From Candidatus Aminicenantota bacterium (GTDB lineage: Bacteria; Acidobacteriota; Aminicenantia; Aminicenantales; Aminicenantaceae), in the NCBI GenBank assembly GCA_030615975.1, contig JAUWYH010000051.1, forward strand, positions 1 to 8,859: a DNA stretch of 8,859 nt. The letters are read 5' to 3'. Below are positions 1 to 6,783 of the stretch, in pieces. A program made the position numbers and the translations under genes. The notes beneath the pieces were generated by a model that made no database searches, was not told the DNA's origin, and saw only the letters and a program-made list of their open reading frames with translations. Every line of letters begins with the position of its first letter. Within the stretch, counting starts at the first letter, position 1.

Positions 1-590
1 AGATATTATTTCTGCGGCAAGAGAATAATCTTATCCGTAACGCTCTTAAGAATCTTTTGGATGAGAAAGAGATAAAGGAAAATCTTTCAAAGATTCATAA
101 GAATATTTTGGTTGCTCGAGTCATAGGATTAGATGCCAGCAATTTTTATAAATCTGTAATAATCAATAAAGGCTCTCTGGACGGGCTCAAGAAAAATATG
201 GTTGTTGTTGATAAATATGGCAATTTAATTGGAAGAGTTGTTGGCCCGATATCCATCAAAGAGTCAAAAGTCCAATTAATTACAGACACCGAGAGTGGAA
301 TCAGTGTATTTTCTCAGAAAAAAAGAGAGCCAGGTGTTCTAACTGGAGATGGCAAAGGAGGATGTCTTTTAAAATATATTCTTGCCACTACTAAAGATAT
401 CTTTGAGGGTGAGCCAGTGATAACTTCTGGTTTTGATGGGATTTTCCCCAGCGGTATACATGTCGGCGAAATCATCTCGACAGTCATCACAACTGACCTT
501 TTCCAAACAATAAGAGTTCATCCTTATTTCGATTTTCGTCATTTGGATCAGGTTGTTGTTCTTATGATTGATCCATATGAAATATTTTGA
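1..590 (+). CDS. mreC: Rod shape-determining protein MreC (5' partial)
   Basis: MreC is a bitopic inner-membrane protein whose periplasmic part scaffolds the elongasome and activates PBP2/RodA. The reading frame is open from base 3 and gives 195 visible residues before the TGA. Its first ~30 residues (LRQENNLIRNALKNLLDEKE) read as the end of the coiled coil that follows the transmembrane helix in this family. Next comes the twin beta-barrel domain, with family hallmarks such as NKGSLDGLKKNMVVVD, GNLIGRVV, SKVQLITD and the late TSGFDGIFPSGIHVGEI block. MreC proteins are usually about 270-350 residues, so the N-terminal tail, the membrane helix and most of the coiled coil lie upstream of the window. 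The TTG at 57 is an internal codon, not a start. mreD begins 12 bases after the stop, which supports one transcript. Identification is firm from motifs and gene order. Confidence 0.95.
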   Translation, partial: ILFLRQENNLIRNALKNLLDEKEIKENLSKIHKNILVARVIGLDASNFYKSVIINKGSLDGLKKNMVVVDKYGNLIGRVVGPISIKESKVQLITDTESGISVFSQKKREPGVLTGDGKGGCLLKYILATTKDIFEGEPVITSGFDGIFPSGIHVGEIISTVITTDLFQTIRVHPYFDFRHLDQVVVLMIDPYEIF

Positions 591-602
591 GGCACTGTTT
601 GT

Positions 603-1082
603 ATGAAAAAATATATTGAAGTCTTTGTCGGAATTATTTTGGCTTTTTTGTTATACACAGCCCTTAGAAAGATTTCAATCTCTCTTATCCAATTATTCAA
701 CTTCTTTAGTCTAGTTGTCATATATTTTGCCATGACTAAAGGCGAGATATTTGGGGCTTGTCTTGGAACAGTTTGTGGCCTTCTCCAGGACACATTTTCC
801 TTGGGAGTATTTGGAGTTGCAGGTCTTTCTAAAACAATCATGGGATTCCTTGCAGGATACATTCCCAAGAAGCTCGATGTGACTCCTTTTTTCCGTAACC
901 TTCTTTTTATCTTTATTTTACTCAGTATAGAATTCATTCTATGGGCTTTTCTTTCCTCGGTTATTTTTTCTCAACGGATATTGATAGGAAGAACTCTTAG
1001 CTCTTTTCAGCCTTTATCTAATGCAATTTTTGGTAGTTTCCTTTTTCTATTATTACGGCAATTTAAGATTTTTTCTTCTTAG
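603..1082 (+). CDS. mreD: Rod shape-determining protein MreD
   Basis: This is a small polytopic inner-membrane protein of 159 residues, close to the usual MreD length (about 160-175). MreD works with MreC in the elongasome, but its biochemical role is poorly defined. The sequence is strongly hydrophobic, with likely membrane helices near residues 6-22, 29-44, 47-65, 73-87, 98-122 and 139-152. Residues 48-85 carry the glycine-rich MreD signature, including GLLQDTFSLGVFG followed by GFLAG. The ATG at 603 is preceded by TGAGG at 588-592, a usable Shine-Dalgarno that overlaps the mreC stop codon. The gene sits between mreC and mrdA with 12- and 8-base gaps, so translational coupling is likely. 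The identity rests on the signature plus gene order, since MreD sequences diverge quickly. Confidence 0.93.
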   Translation: MKKYIEVFVGIILAFLLYTALRKISISLIQLFNFFSLVVIYFAMTKGEIFGACLGTVCGLLQDTFSLGVFGVAGLSKTIMGFLAGYIPKKLDVTPFFRNLLFIFILLSIEFILWAFLSSVIFSQRILIGRTLSSFQPLSNAIFGSFLFLLLRQFKIFSS

Positions 1083-1090
1083 CATCGGGA

Positions 1091-2905
1091 ATGAAAAATA
1101 ACAATATTTATGAGGAATTATCTTTGATTCAGGGCAGAGCTCTGAAAATACACATTGCAGTTGTGGTATTATTTGTTTTATTGATATTAATATTTTGGAA
1201 AATCCAGATTCTTGACTATAAAAAATATTTCAAACTCTCTGAGTCCAACCGAACAAGACAAGTCATCCTTCCTCATCCTAGAGGTCTAATCAAAGATAGA
1301 AATGATGTCATACTGGCAGATAACAAAGCTTCTTTTAAAGCTTCTATAATAAGAGAAAATTGTAAAAATCTCGATGAGTCTTATCAGAAAATTTCCCGCC
1401 TTTTGAATCTTGAAAAAGAAGTCTTGATAGAAAGAATTAAAAAATACGAATCTCTTCCTCTTTTCCAGCCTATAGTTGTTAAGGACAATTTATCGTTTGA
1501 AGATGTCTCTCGGATTGAGAGTAGAAAATTAGAGATGCCTGAATTAGTTCTTCAGTTGGAACCAAAAAGATCCTATCCTTTTGGTCGTTTCGCAGCTCAT
1601 GTCTTAGGATATTTGCAAGAGTTATCTCCTGAAGATATAAAGAGCAGTCTTTACTCGAAGAGGCGACTGGGTGAACTTATCGGGAAAGCTGGAATTGAGA
1701 AGCAGTATGATAGTTCTTTAGTGGGAACAGATGGGCAGGTAATAGAAATTGTAGATAGCCTAGGAAGAAGAAAAGGAGAAATAGAAAGAAAAGAATATAT
1801 ACAGGGGAAAAACCTTAAACTGACATTAGATTTTGCTCTTCAGAAAAAAGCCGAAGATCTCTTAGAAGGAAAGGAAGGGGCAGTAGTTGTTTTGGACGTC
1901 AAAACTGGAGAAATTTTAGCCTTGGCAAGTTATCCTGACTTTGATCCCAATAAATTCATCAATCGTTTTACTCCTGAGGAGTGGCTTGATTTAATCAATA
2001 GACCTGAATTCCCGTTAGAGAATCGAGTGATTAGAGGTTTGTATGCTCCCGGTTCAATATTTAAACTAACGATAGCTATAGCCTCTCTTGATTCGGGTTC
2101 AATCAACGAGAGAACTTCTTATTATTGTAGTGGAAAGACTAGAATTTATGGTCATCCTTTCGCATGCTGGTTTAAAGGAGGTCACGGGGCAGTAAGTCTT
2201 TACAACGGGATTAAAAATTCCTGTAACATATATTTTTATCAGCTAGGAAGAAAATTAGGCATCGAAGAAATCCATCGCTATGCAAAGGAGCTTGGATTTG
2301 GAACAAAAACAAGAGTAGACTTACCAGGTGAAAAGGAAGGATTGGTTCCCAATCCTCAATGGAAGCAAAAAGTCAGAAATGCCCCTTGGTATCCTGGAGA
2401 GACTATTTCTATCTCCATTGGTCAGGGTCCGTTATTGGTAACTCCTCTTCAAATCGCCTATCATACAGCCCTTATCGCCAACAAAGGAACTATGATCTCT
2501 CCTCATCTTTTGAAATCTAATGAGATTCATTCTGGAAGAGAAGGAAAAAGAGGATCAATGGCAAAGAAACACAGCATTAATATTAAGAGGTCAGTTTTTG
2601 AGAAAGTTATAAAAGGCATGTGGAAAGTTGTCAATGAAGGCGGCACTGGAAGGGCTGCGAAGATTTATGGTTATGATATTTGTGGAAAAACAGGATCAAC
2701 TCAAATTGTCAGTGTTGAAACGGCAGAAAAAATGAAAGAAAAAAACCAAGAAATCAAAACTCATTCTTGGTTTACAGGCTTTGGTCCAAAGGATGATCCT
2801 AAGGTTGTGGTTACTGTTCTTGTTGAGTACGGAGGGATGGGTGGAGCAACATCTGCCCCTCTAGCAAGAGATTTATTTGATCTATACAGGAAAAGATATG
2901 ATTGA
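1091..2905 (+). CDS. mrdA: Penicillin-binding protein 2, elongasome transpeptidase
   Basis: This 604-residue class B PBP cross-links peptidoglycan during side-wall growth as partner of RodA. A single membrane anchor spans about residues 19-40, with the rest in the periplasm. The pedestal (dimerisation) domain starts with the PRGLIKDRN motif at 63-71. The transpeptidase domain carries the catalytic tetrad SIFK (Ser322, Lys325), the SxN motif as SCN (377-379) and KTGS at 533-536, followed by the usual SWFTGFGP block at 559-566. Length is slightly below E. coli PBP2 (633). All active-site residues are present, so it should be functional. Residues C346, C359, H365 and C378 are placed like the zinc ligands reported for Acinetobacter PBP2. 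The ATG starts 8 bases after mreD, with only a weak GGGA directly before it, so expression may depend on coupling to mreD. The stop overlaps the rodA start. Confidence 0.95.
   Translation: MKNNNIYEELSLIQGRALKIHIAVVVLFVLLILIFWKIQILDYKKYFKLSESNRTRQVILPHPRGLIKDRNDVILADNKASFKASIIRENCKNLDESYQKISRLLNLEKEVLIERIKKYESLPLFQPIVVKDNLSFEDVSRIESRKLEMPELVLQLEPKRSYPFGRFAAHVLGYLQELSPEDIKSSLYSKRRLGELIGKAGIEKQYDSSLVGTDGQVIEIVDSLGRRKGEIERKEYIQGKNLKLTLDFALQKKAEDLLEGKEGAVVVLDVKTGEILALASYPDFDPNKFINRFTPEEWLDLINRPEFPLENRVIRGLYAPGSIFKLTIAIASLDSGSINERTSYYCSGKTRIYGHPFACWFKGGHGAVSLYNGIKNSCNIYFYQLGRKLGIEEIHRYAKELGFGTKTRVDLPGEKEGLVPNPQWKQKVRNAPWYPGETISISIGQGPLLVTPLQIAYHTALIANKGTMISPHLLKSNEIHSGREGKRGSMAKKHSINIKRSVFEKVIKGMWKVVNEGGTGRAAKIYGYDICGKTGSTQIVSVETAEKMKEKNQEIKTHSWFTGFGPKDDPKVVVTVLVEYGGMGGATSAPLARDLFDLYRKRYD
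2888..2891 (+). promoter_or_regulatory. Ribosome binding site that decides the rodA start
   Basis: AGGA lies six bases before the ATG at 2898, within the last codons of mrdA. No comparable site precedes the in-frame TTG at 2877. This supports the shorter rodA and an 8-base overlap with mrdA. Confidence 0.6.
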
Positions 2906-3989
2906 TAGAATTCAAATCAAAAATATTGACTTGACTCTAGTAGCTTTTCTGCTCTTAAACTCTATTCTTGGAGTGATCGTCATCTATAGCTGCTCTCATT
3001 ATTTACCAGGAAATTATCATCTAAAACAGATTTTTTGGATTGTCATAAGCTTCAGTGTTCTCATTTTATTTATTTCTATAGATTATAAATTCCTTATGGC
3101 TTATTCTTTTTATTTCTATTTAATTTTTATTGCTTTACTTGTATGGATATTGCTCTTTGGCAAACTTGTAGCCGGCACTAGAAGCTGGATTAAATTCCCC
3201 TTTTTTCAGATCCAACCTTCTGAACTTATGAAGGTGGCTGTCATTCTTCTTCTGGCTCGTATCTTTGCAGAATATAGAAAAGAACATGTAATTTGGAGTA
3301 ACTTCTTTTCTTGTTGTTTTCTTGTAGCAGTTCCTGTATTTCTTATCTGTTTACAGCCAGACTTGGGAACTGCTGTTACTTACATTCCTATCCTTTTGGC
3401 TTCTTTTGTTTTAGCTGGGTTAAACAGGAAGATTTTTATTTTTCTGCTGATATTTGCTTTGCTTTTTGGTATTGGAGGATGGACATTTGGCCTTAAAGAT
3501 TATCAAAAGAAAAGATTAACAACACTTATTTTTCCTAGTCATGATCCTTTGGGGGCAGGATATCATATACAACAATCAAAGATTGCTATCGGTTCAGGTG
3601 GTTTTTTAGGAAAAGGCTATAAAAAAGGAACCCAGAGTCAGCTGAGGTTTTTACCAGCAAGACATACAGATTTTATATTTTCAGTTATAGGCGAAGAGTT
3701 CGGCTTCATTGGTGTAGTAATCTTCTTGTCGTGCTACCTTTTGTTGCTGTCGAGACTGTTTCTATCCGTAAAAGAATCAAGGGATAGGGCAGGAATTTAT
3801 ATCATTTTCTTGGCGGCGATGATGATTACCTCTCAATTTCTTATAAATATTTTGATGATTCTCGGGCTTTTACCTATCGTTGGAATTCCTCTGCCTTTAT
3901 TGAGTTATGGAGGATCTTCTCTGCTTACAACTTATTTAAGCGTCTCTCTTGTTTTAAATGTTAAAATGAGAAGGTTTGTTAATGTCTAA
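2898..3989 (+). CDS. rodA: RodA, SEDS peptidoglycan glycosyltransferase
   Basis: RodA polymerises lipid II into glycan strands in the inner membrane and acts as a complex with PBP2. The protein has 363 residues and about ten hydrophobic segments, close to E. coli RodA (370). SEDS hallmarks appear in order: AGTRSWIKF (Trp97), QPSELMK (106-112), QPDLGTA (153-159), GSGGFLGKG (232-240), RHTDFIFSVIGEE (255-267) and GIPLPLLSYGGSS (329-341). Asp258 in the TDFIF motif matches the essential catalytic aspartate of SEDS enzymes. I chose the ATG at 2898 because AGGA at 2888-2891 lies six bases upstream. The frame also opens at a TTG at 2877, but that would only add seven residues from inside mrdA. FtsW is the closest alternative, but the mre/mrdA neighbours argue for RodA. 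The start overlaps the mrdA stop by 8 bases, which suggests coupled synthesis of the two partners. Confidence 0.95.
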   Translation: MIDRIQIKNIDLTLVAFLLLNSILGVIVIYSCSHYLPGNYHLKQIFWIVISFSVLILFISIDYKFLMAYSFYFYLIFIALLVWILLFGKLVAGTRSWIKFPFFQIQPSELMKVAVILLLARIFAEYRKEHVIWSNFFSCCFLVAVPVFLICLQPDLGTAVTYIPILLASFVLAGLNRKIFIFLLIFALLFGIGGWTFGLKDYQKKRLTTLIFPSHDPLGAGYHIQQSKIAIGSGGFLGKGYKKGTQSQLRFLPARHTDFIFSVIGEEFGFIGVVIFLSCYLLLLSRLFLSVKESRDRAGIYIIFLAAMMITSQFLINILMILGLLPIVGIPLPLLSYGGSSLLTTYLSVSLVLNVKMRRFVNV

Positions 3990-4030
3990 AATGTAGCCGA
4001 GACTATTCAACCATGATAAAAAATAGATTG

Positions 4031-4047
4031 CTTGTTCTCTGAACAGG
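4031..4047 (+). other. Short hairpin in the rodA-radical SAM gap
   Basis: CTTGTTC and GAACAGG can pair as a 7-bp stem (one G-U pair) around a TCT loop. No T-run follows, so it lacks the second half of an intrinsic terminator. It could be an attenuation or mRNA-processing element, or chance. The surrounding 168-base gap (3990-4157) is the largest in the + strand gene series and contains no gene that I can support. Confidence 0.25.
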
Positions 4048-4081
4048 CTGAAAAACTCAAAATTCAACTCAAATCTAAAGA

Positions 4082-4087
4082 TATAAT
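4082..4087 (+). promoter_or_regulatory. Possible -10 box upstream of the radical SAM gene
   Basis: TATAAT is a perfect match to the sigma-70 -10 consensus, 70 bases before the ATG at 4158. I find no acceptable -35 box 16-18 bases upstream and no extended -10 TG, and in AT-rich intergenic DNA a TATAAT can occur by chance. It would allow this gene to be transcribed apart from the cell-shape operon, but support is weak. Confidence 0.25.
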
Positions 4088-4157
4088 AAAGTGGGAACTA
4101 TCTAAAATCAGCTTTTCTTGCTTTCTCTTTACAAAAACAGTAAAAAGTAAAACATAG

Positions 4158-6710
4158 ATGGAAAAAGGAATGAATTTAGAAGAAATTTTGAAGCGAGTGG
4201 AAAAGCCTGGTCGCTATCTGGGTGAAGAATGGAATGAAATAAGGAAAGATCCCCAAAGTGTGAAAGCGAAGATAGCTCTTGTATTTCCCGATATTTATGA
4301 GATTGGGATGTCATATCTTGGACAAAAAATTCTCTATTTTATTTTAAATAATCATCCTTTGTTTTTAGCAGAAAGAGTTTATGCACCCTGGATTGATTTC
4401 GAACAGAGACTTAGATCCCAAAAAATTCCTCTATTTTCGCTCGAAAACAAAATACCGCTTTATGAATTCGATGTTTTAGGTTTTTCTCTTCTTTATGAAC
4501 TAAACTATTCAAACATCCTGACAATTCTTGACCTTGGTCAGATTCCTTTTTTGTCAGAAGAAAGAAGCTTTAAAAATCCTCTTGTCATGGCAGGAGGACC
4601 AGCCGTTTTTAATCCCGAGCCTGCAGCTAATATTTTTGATTTGTTTCTGGTTGGGGATGGAGAGGAAGCATTCATAGAAATTGTTGAAAATTTCATAAGA
4701 TTAAAGAATGAATTAAAGGATAAGGAGGCTATATTAAAGGAGCTGGCCAAGATCAAAGGAGTTTATGTCCCTTCCTTATACACTCCTTACCGACAGCCAA
4801 AATCTTCTCTTTCAGCGGTGAGGCCAACCAGGGATTTACCAGAAAAGATAAAAAAAAGAATTCTCTTTCCCTTTCATAGGGCACCGTTTCCTGAAAAAAT
4901 CGTGGTTCCCAATGTTAAAGTTGTTTTCGACAGAGTAGCTGTTGAAGTTGAAAGAGGATGCCCCCAGAAATGCAGGTTCTGCCAAGCATCTAATATTTAT
5001 TTTCCTCCTAGAGAGAAGAGCCCTTCTTATGTTCTCCAGAATGTCTTGCGAAGCCTTCGTTTGACAGGCTATGAGGATGCTTCCTTAACATCGCTTTCTG
5101 TTAGTGATTATCCTTATCTCAATGAAATCGTCAAAATCCTAATGAGCAAACTGGGTGAAAGGAAGATATCTCTTTCTCTCTCCTCATTGCGTCCTCGGGG
5201 CCTTTCTTCCGGGGTAGCTCAAAGCATTATCAAGGTGAGGAAAACAGGGTTTACTTTGGTTCCTGAGGCAGGAACAGAAAGATTGCGGCGAGTTATCAAT
5301 AAAAATCTTCAAGACAGAGAGATTTTAGAGGCTTCACAGAATGCCTTTTCTCAGGGATGGAGGTTGCTCAAGCTCTATTTTATGGTTGGACTTCCTACTG
5401 AGAGAGATGAAGATCTGGAGGGGATAGTGAACATGGTAAAGGAGGTCATAAGGATTGGCTATAAAATTCTGAAAACTGCCCCCCGAATCAATTTAAGCAT
5501 CTCATCTTTTATTCCTAAGCCTCATACTCCTTTCCAATGGCTCGAGATGGAGGGAGAGAAAATTTTGATAGAGAAACACCGATTCCTTAAATCGCGCCTT
5601 AAAAAGTATCGTTTTGTTAAATTTAAAGACCATCCTATTAAAAACTCTCTCTTGGAAGCAGTTTTTTCCCGTGGAGATAGGCACCTGAATCAAGTCTTGC
5701 TTGAGTCCTGGAGAAGGGGAGCGCGCTTCGACAGTTGGAAAGAGCTCTTCAGGTTTCGAATCTGGGCTGAGGCATTTGAGTCAGAAAACATCGATTACCA
5801 TCTCTATCTTCAGGCGCTGAAAAAAAATGCTATCCTTCCTTGGGACCATATTGATACAGGAATAAAAAAATCTCATTTGCTCAAAGAGCTGGAGAAAGCT
5901 TTAAAGGAGGAATCGACTTTATCTTGTCTTGAGGCCTCATGTAAAGACTGTCAAGGATGTTCTTTTAGCTCCTTGGTAAAGAAAAAATTTCCAGAGAAAG
6001 TCCAAATTCCTGAAGAAAGTTACCCTTTTTTTGGACAAAAAACAGAAATTGTTTTTCGTTATCGGGCCTTTTATTCCAAGCGACGTACGGCTCGCTATAT
6101 ATCACATATCGATTTAATCAATGTTATTCAGAGAAGCTTGCGCAGAGCAGGCATCACGGTTGTTCATTCTAAAGGCTTTCACCCCAAAATGATCATTTCT
6201 TATCTTCCTGCTCTTCCTTTAGGTATGGAAGGGAAAAATGAGGTGCTTGAATTCAGAGCTCTATATCTCTTTTCAGAAAAAGGTTTTATATCCCACATAA
6301 ATAAATATCTTCCTTCAGGTGTCGAATTTTTTAGGTTAAGAAGAGCCAAGGAATTTGAACCTTCTTTGCACGAAAATTTAAAGACATTTGTCTATTCTGT
6401 TGACTTGGAAAGTCAAGAAATAAAGAGATTTCTGGAAGAATTCAGGCGGGAGAGAGGAGATTCTTTATCAAATGACTGGAAGATCATCGAAACGTTAGTG
6501 TGCGATTTTATAAATGGATTCGAAGAGGAGTCCCTTGAGAGGATATATTTGGACAGGGCAGCTAATAAGCTTTTTCTTTATCTTGCATATTCTTCTCAAA
6601 AAAGTATTCGTCCTCAGGAAATTGTAGAGAAAATTTTTCGGGTGAAAAACCCTGTTTTTATTATGGCACGAGAAAAAGTCTTGTTCAAAAAAGTGTTTAA
6701 ATTGACATAA
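4158..6710 (+). CDS. Fused B12-binding-like radical SAM protein with DUF2344 domain
   Basis: This 850-residue protein joins two families that are often encoded separately: TIGR03960-type radical SAM and TIGR03936/DUF2344. Residues ~15-220 form the N-terminal domain, with FPDIYEIGMSYLG at 43-55 and GGPAVFNPEPAA at 146-157. The classical DxHxxG cobalamin motif is not visible. The radical SAM core starts at ~256 with the CxxxCxxC cluster ligands C268, C272 and C275. PEAGTER (369-375) and YFMVGLPTE (407-415) are typical later core motifs. A linker with WDHIDTGIKKSHL (562-574) leads to a cysteine cluster at C590, C595, C598 and C601. DUF2344 follows from ~632, with SHIDL (649-653) and SKGFHPK (671-677). 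The reaction is unknown to me. An in-frame TAG directly precedes the ATG, so no upstream extension is possible. The ATG at 4170 is an alternative start, and neither has a good ribosome binding site. The family commonly neighbours rodA and ribonuclease G genes. Confidence 0.88.
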   Translation: MEKGMNLEEILKRVEKPGRYLGEEWNEIRKDPQSVKAKIALVFPDIYEIGMSYLGQKILYFILNNHPLFLAERVYAPWIDFEQRLRSQKIPLFSLENKIPLYEFDVLGFSLLYELNYSNILTILDLGQIPFLSEERSFKNPLVMAGGPAVFNPEPAANIFDLFLVGDGEEAFIEIVENFIRLKNELKDKEAILKELAKIKGVYVPSLYTPYRQPKSSLSAVRPTRDLPEKIKKRILFPFHRAPFPEKIVVPNVKVVFDRVAVEVERGCPQKCRFCQASNIYFPPREKSPSYVLQNVLRSLRLTGYEDASLTSLSVSDYPYLNEIVKILMSKLGERKISLSLSSLRPRGLSSGVAQSIIKVRKTGFTLVPEAGTERLRRVINKNLQDREILEASQNAFSQGWRLLKLYFMVGLPTERDEDLEGIVNMVKEVIRIGYKILKTAPRINLSISSFIPKPHTPFQWLEMEGEKILIEKHRFLKSRLKKYRFVKFKDHPIKNSLLEAVFSRGDRHLNQVLLESWRRGARFDSWKELFRFRIWAEAFESENIDYHLYLQALKKNAILPWDHIDTGIKKSHLLKELEKALKEESTLSCLEASCKDCQGCSFSSLVKKKFPEKVQIPEESYPFFGQKTEIVFRYRAFYSKRRTARYISHIDLINVIQRSLRRAGITVVHSKGFHPKMIISYLPALPLGMEGKNEVLEFRALYLFSEKGFISHINKYLPSGVEFFRLRRAKEFEPSLHENLKTFVYSVDLESQEIKRFLEEFRRERGDSLSNDWKIIETLVCDFINGFEEESLERIYLDRAANKLFLYLAYSSQKSIRPQEIVEKIFRVKNPVFIMAREKVLFKKVFKLT

Positions 6711-6730
6711 AAAAAAGAATTCAGTATAAA
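6702..6730 (+). promoter_or_regulatory. Sigma-70-type promoter for the acyl-CoA dehydrogenase
   Basis: TTGACA (6702-6707) is a perfect -35 and TATAAA (6725-6730) a 5/6 -10, separated by exactly 17 bases. The -35 lies in the last codons of the radical SAM gene, and the stop codon TAA is the first part of the spacer. Transcription would start near 6737, giving a leader of about 47 bases before the GTG at 6784. The promoter implies that the dehydrogenase is expressed independently of the upstream genes. Confidence 0.7.
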
Positions 6731-6772
6731 ACTCGTTGATTATCAGAGATTAGAATACAAATGTAATAAAGA

Positions 6773-6778
6773 AGGAGG
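6773..6778 (+). promoter_or_regulatory. Strong Shine-Dalgarno that fixes a GTG start
   Basis: AGGAGG, a full match to the anti-Shine-Dalgarno core, lies five bases before GTG at 6784. It is the strongest ribosome binding site in the window and decides the non-ATG start of the acyl-CoA dehydrogenase, suggesting high translation of this gene. Confidence 0.85.
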
Positions 6779-6783
6779 AAAGA

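Noticed and set aside
57..590. mreC starting at TTG 57
   Set aside because: The frame is open back to base 3 and encodes coiled-coil sequence typical of MreC, so the gene begins upstream of the window.
548..937. 129-codon open frame on the - strand
   Set aside because: It lies opposite mreC and mreD, which are firmly identified. Its translation has no recognisable domain, and its ends do not fit gene spacing.
4032..4157. 41-codon frame from TTG in the rodA-radical SAM gap as a small gene
   Set aside because: It has no ATG or GTG start, no ribosome binding site and no recognisable sequence. It is noted only as part of the gap description.
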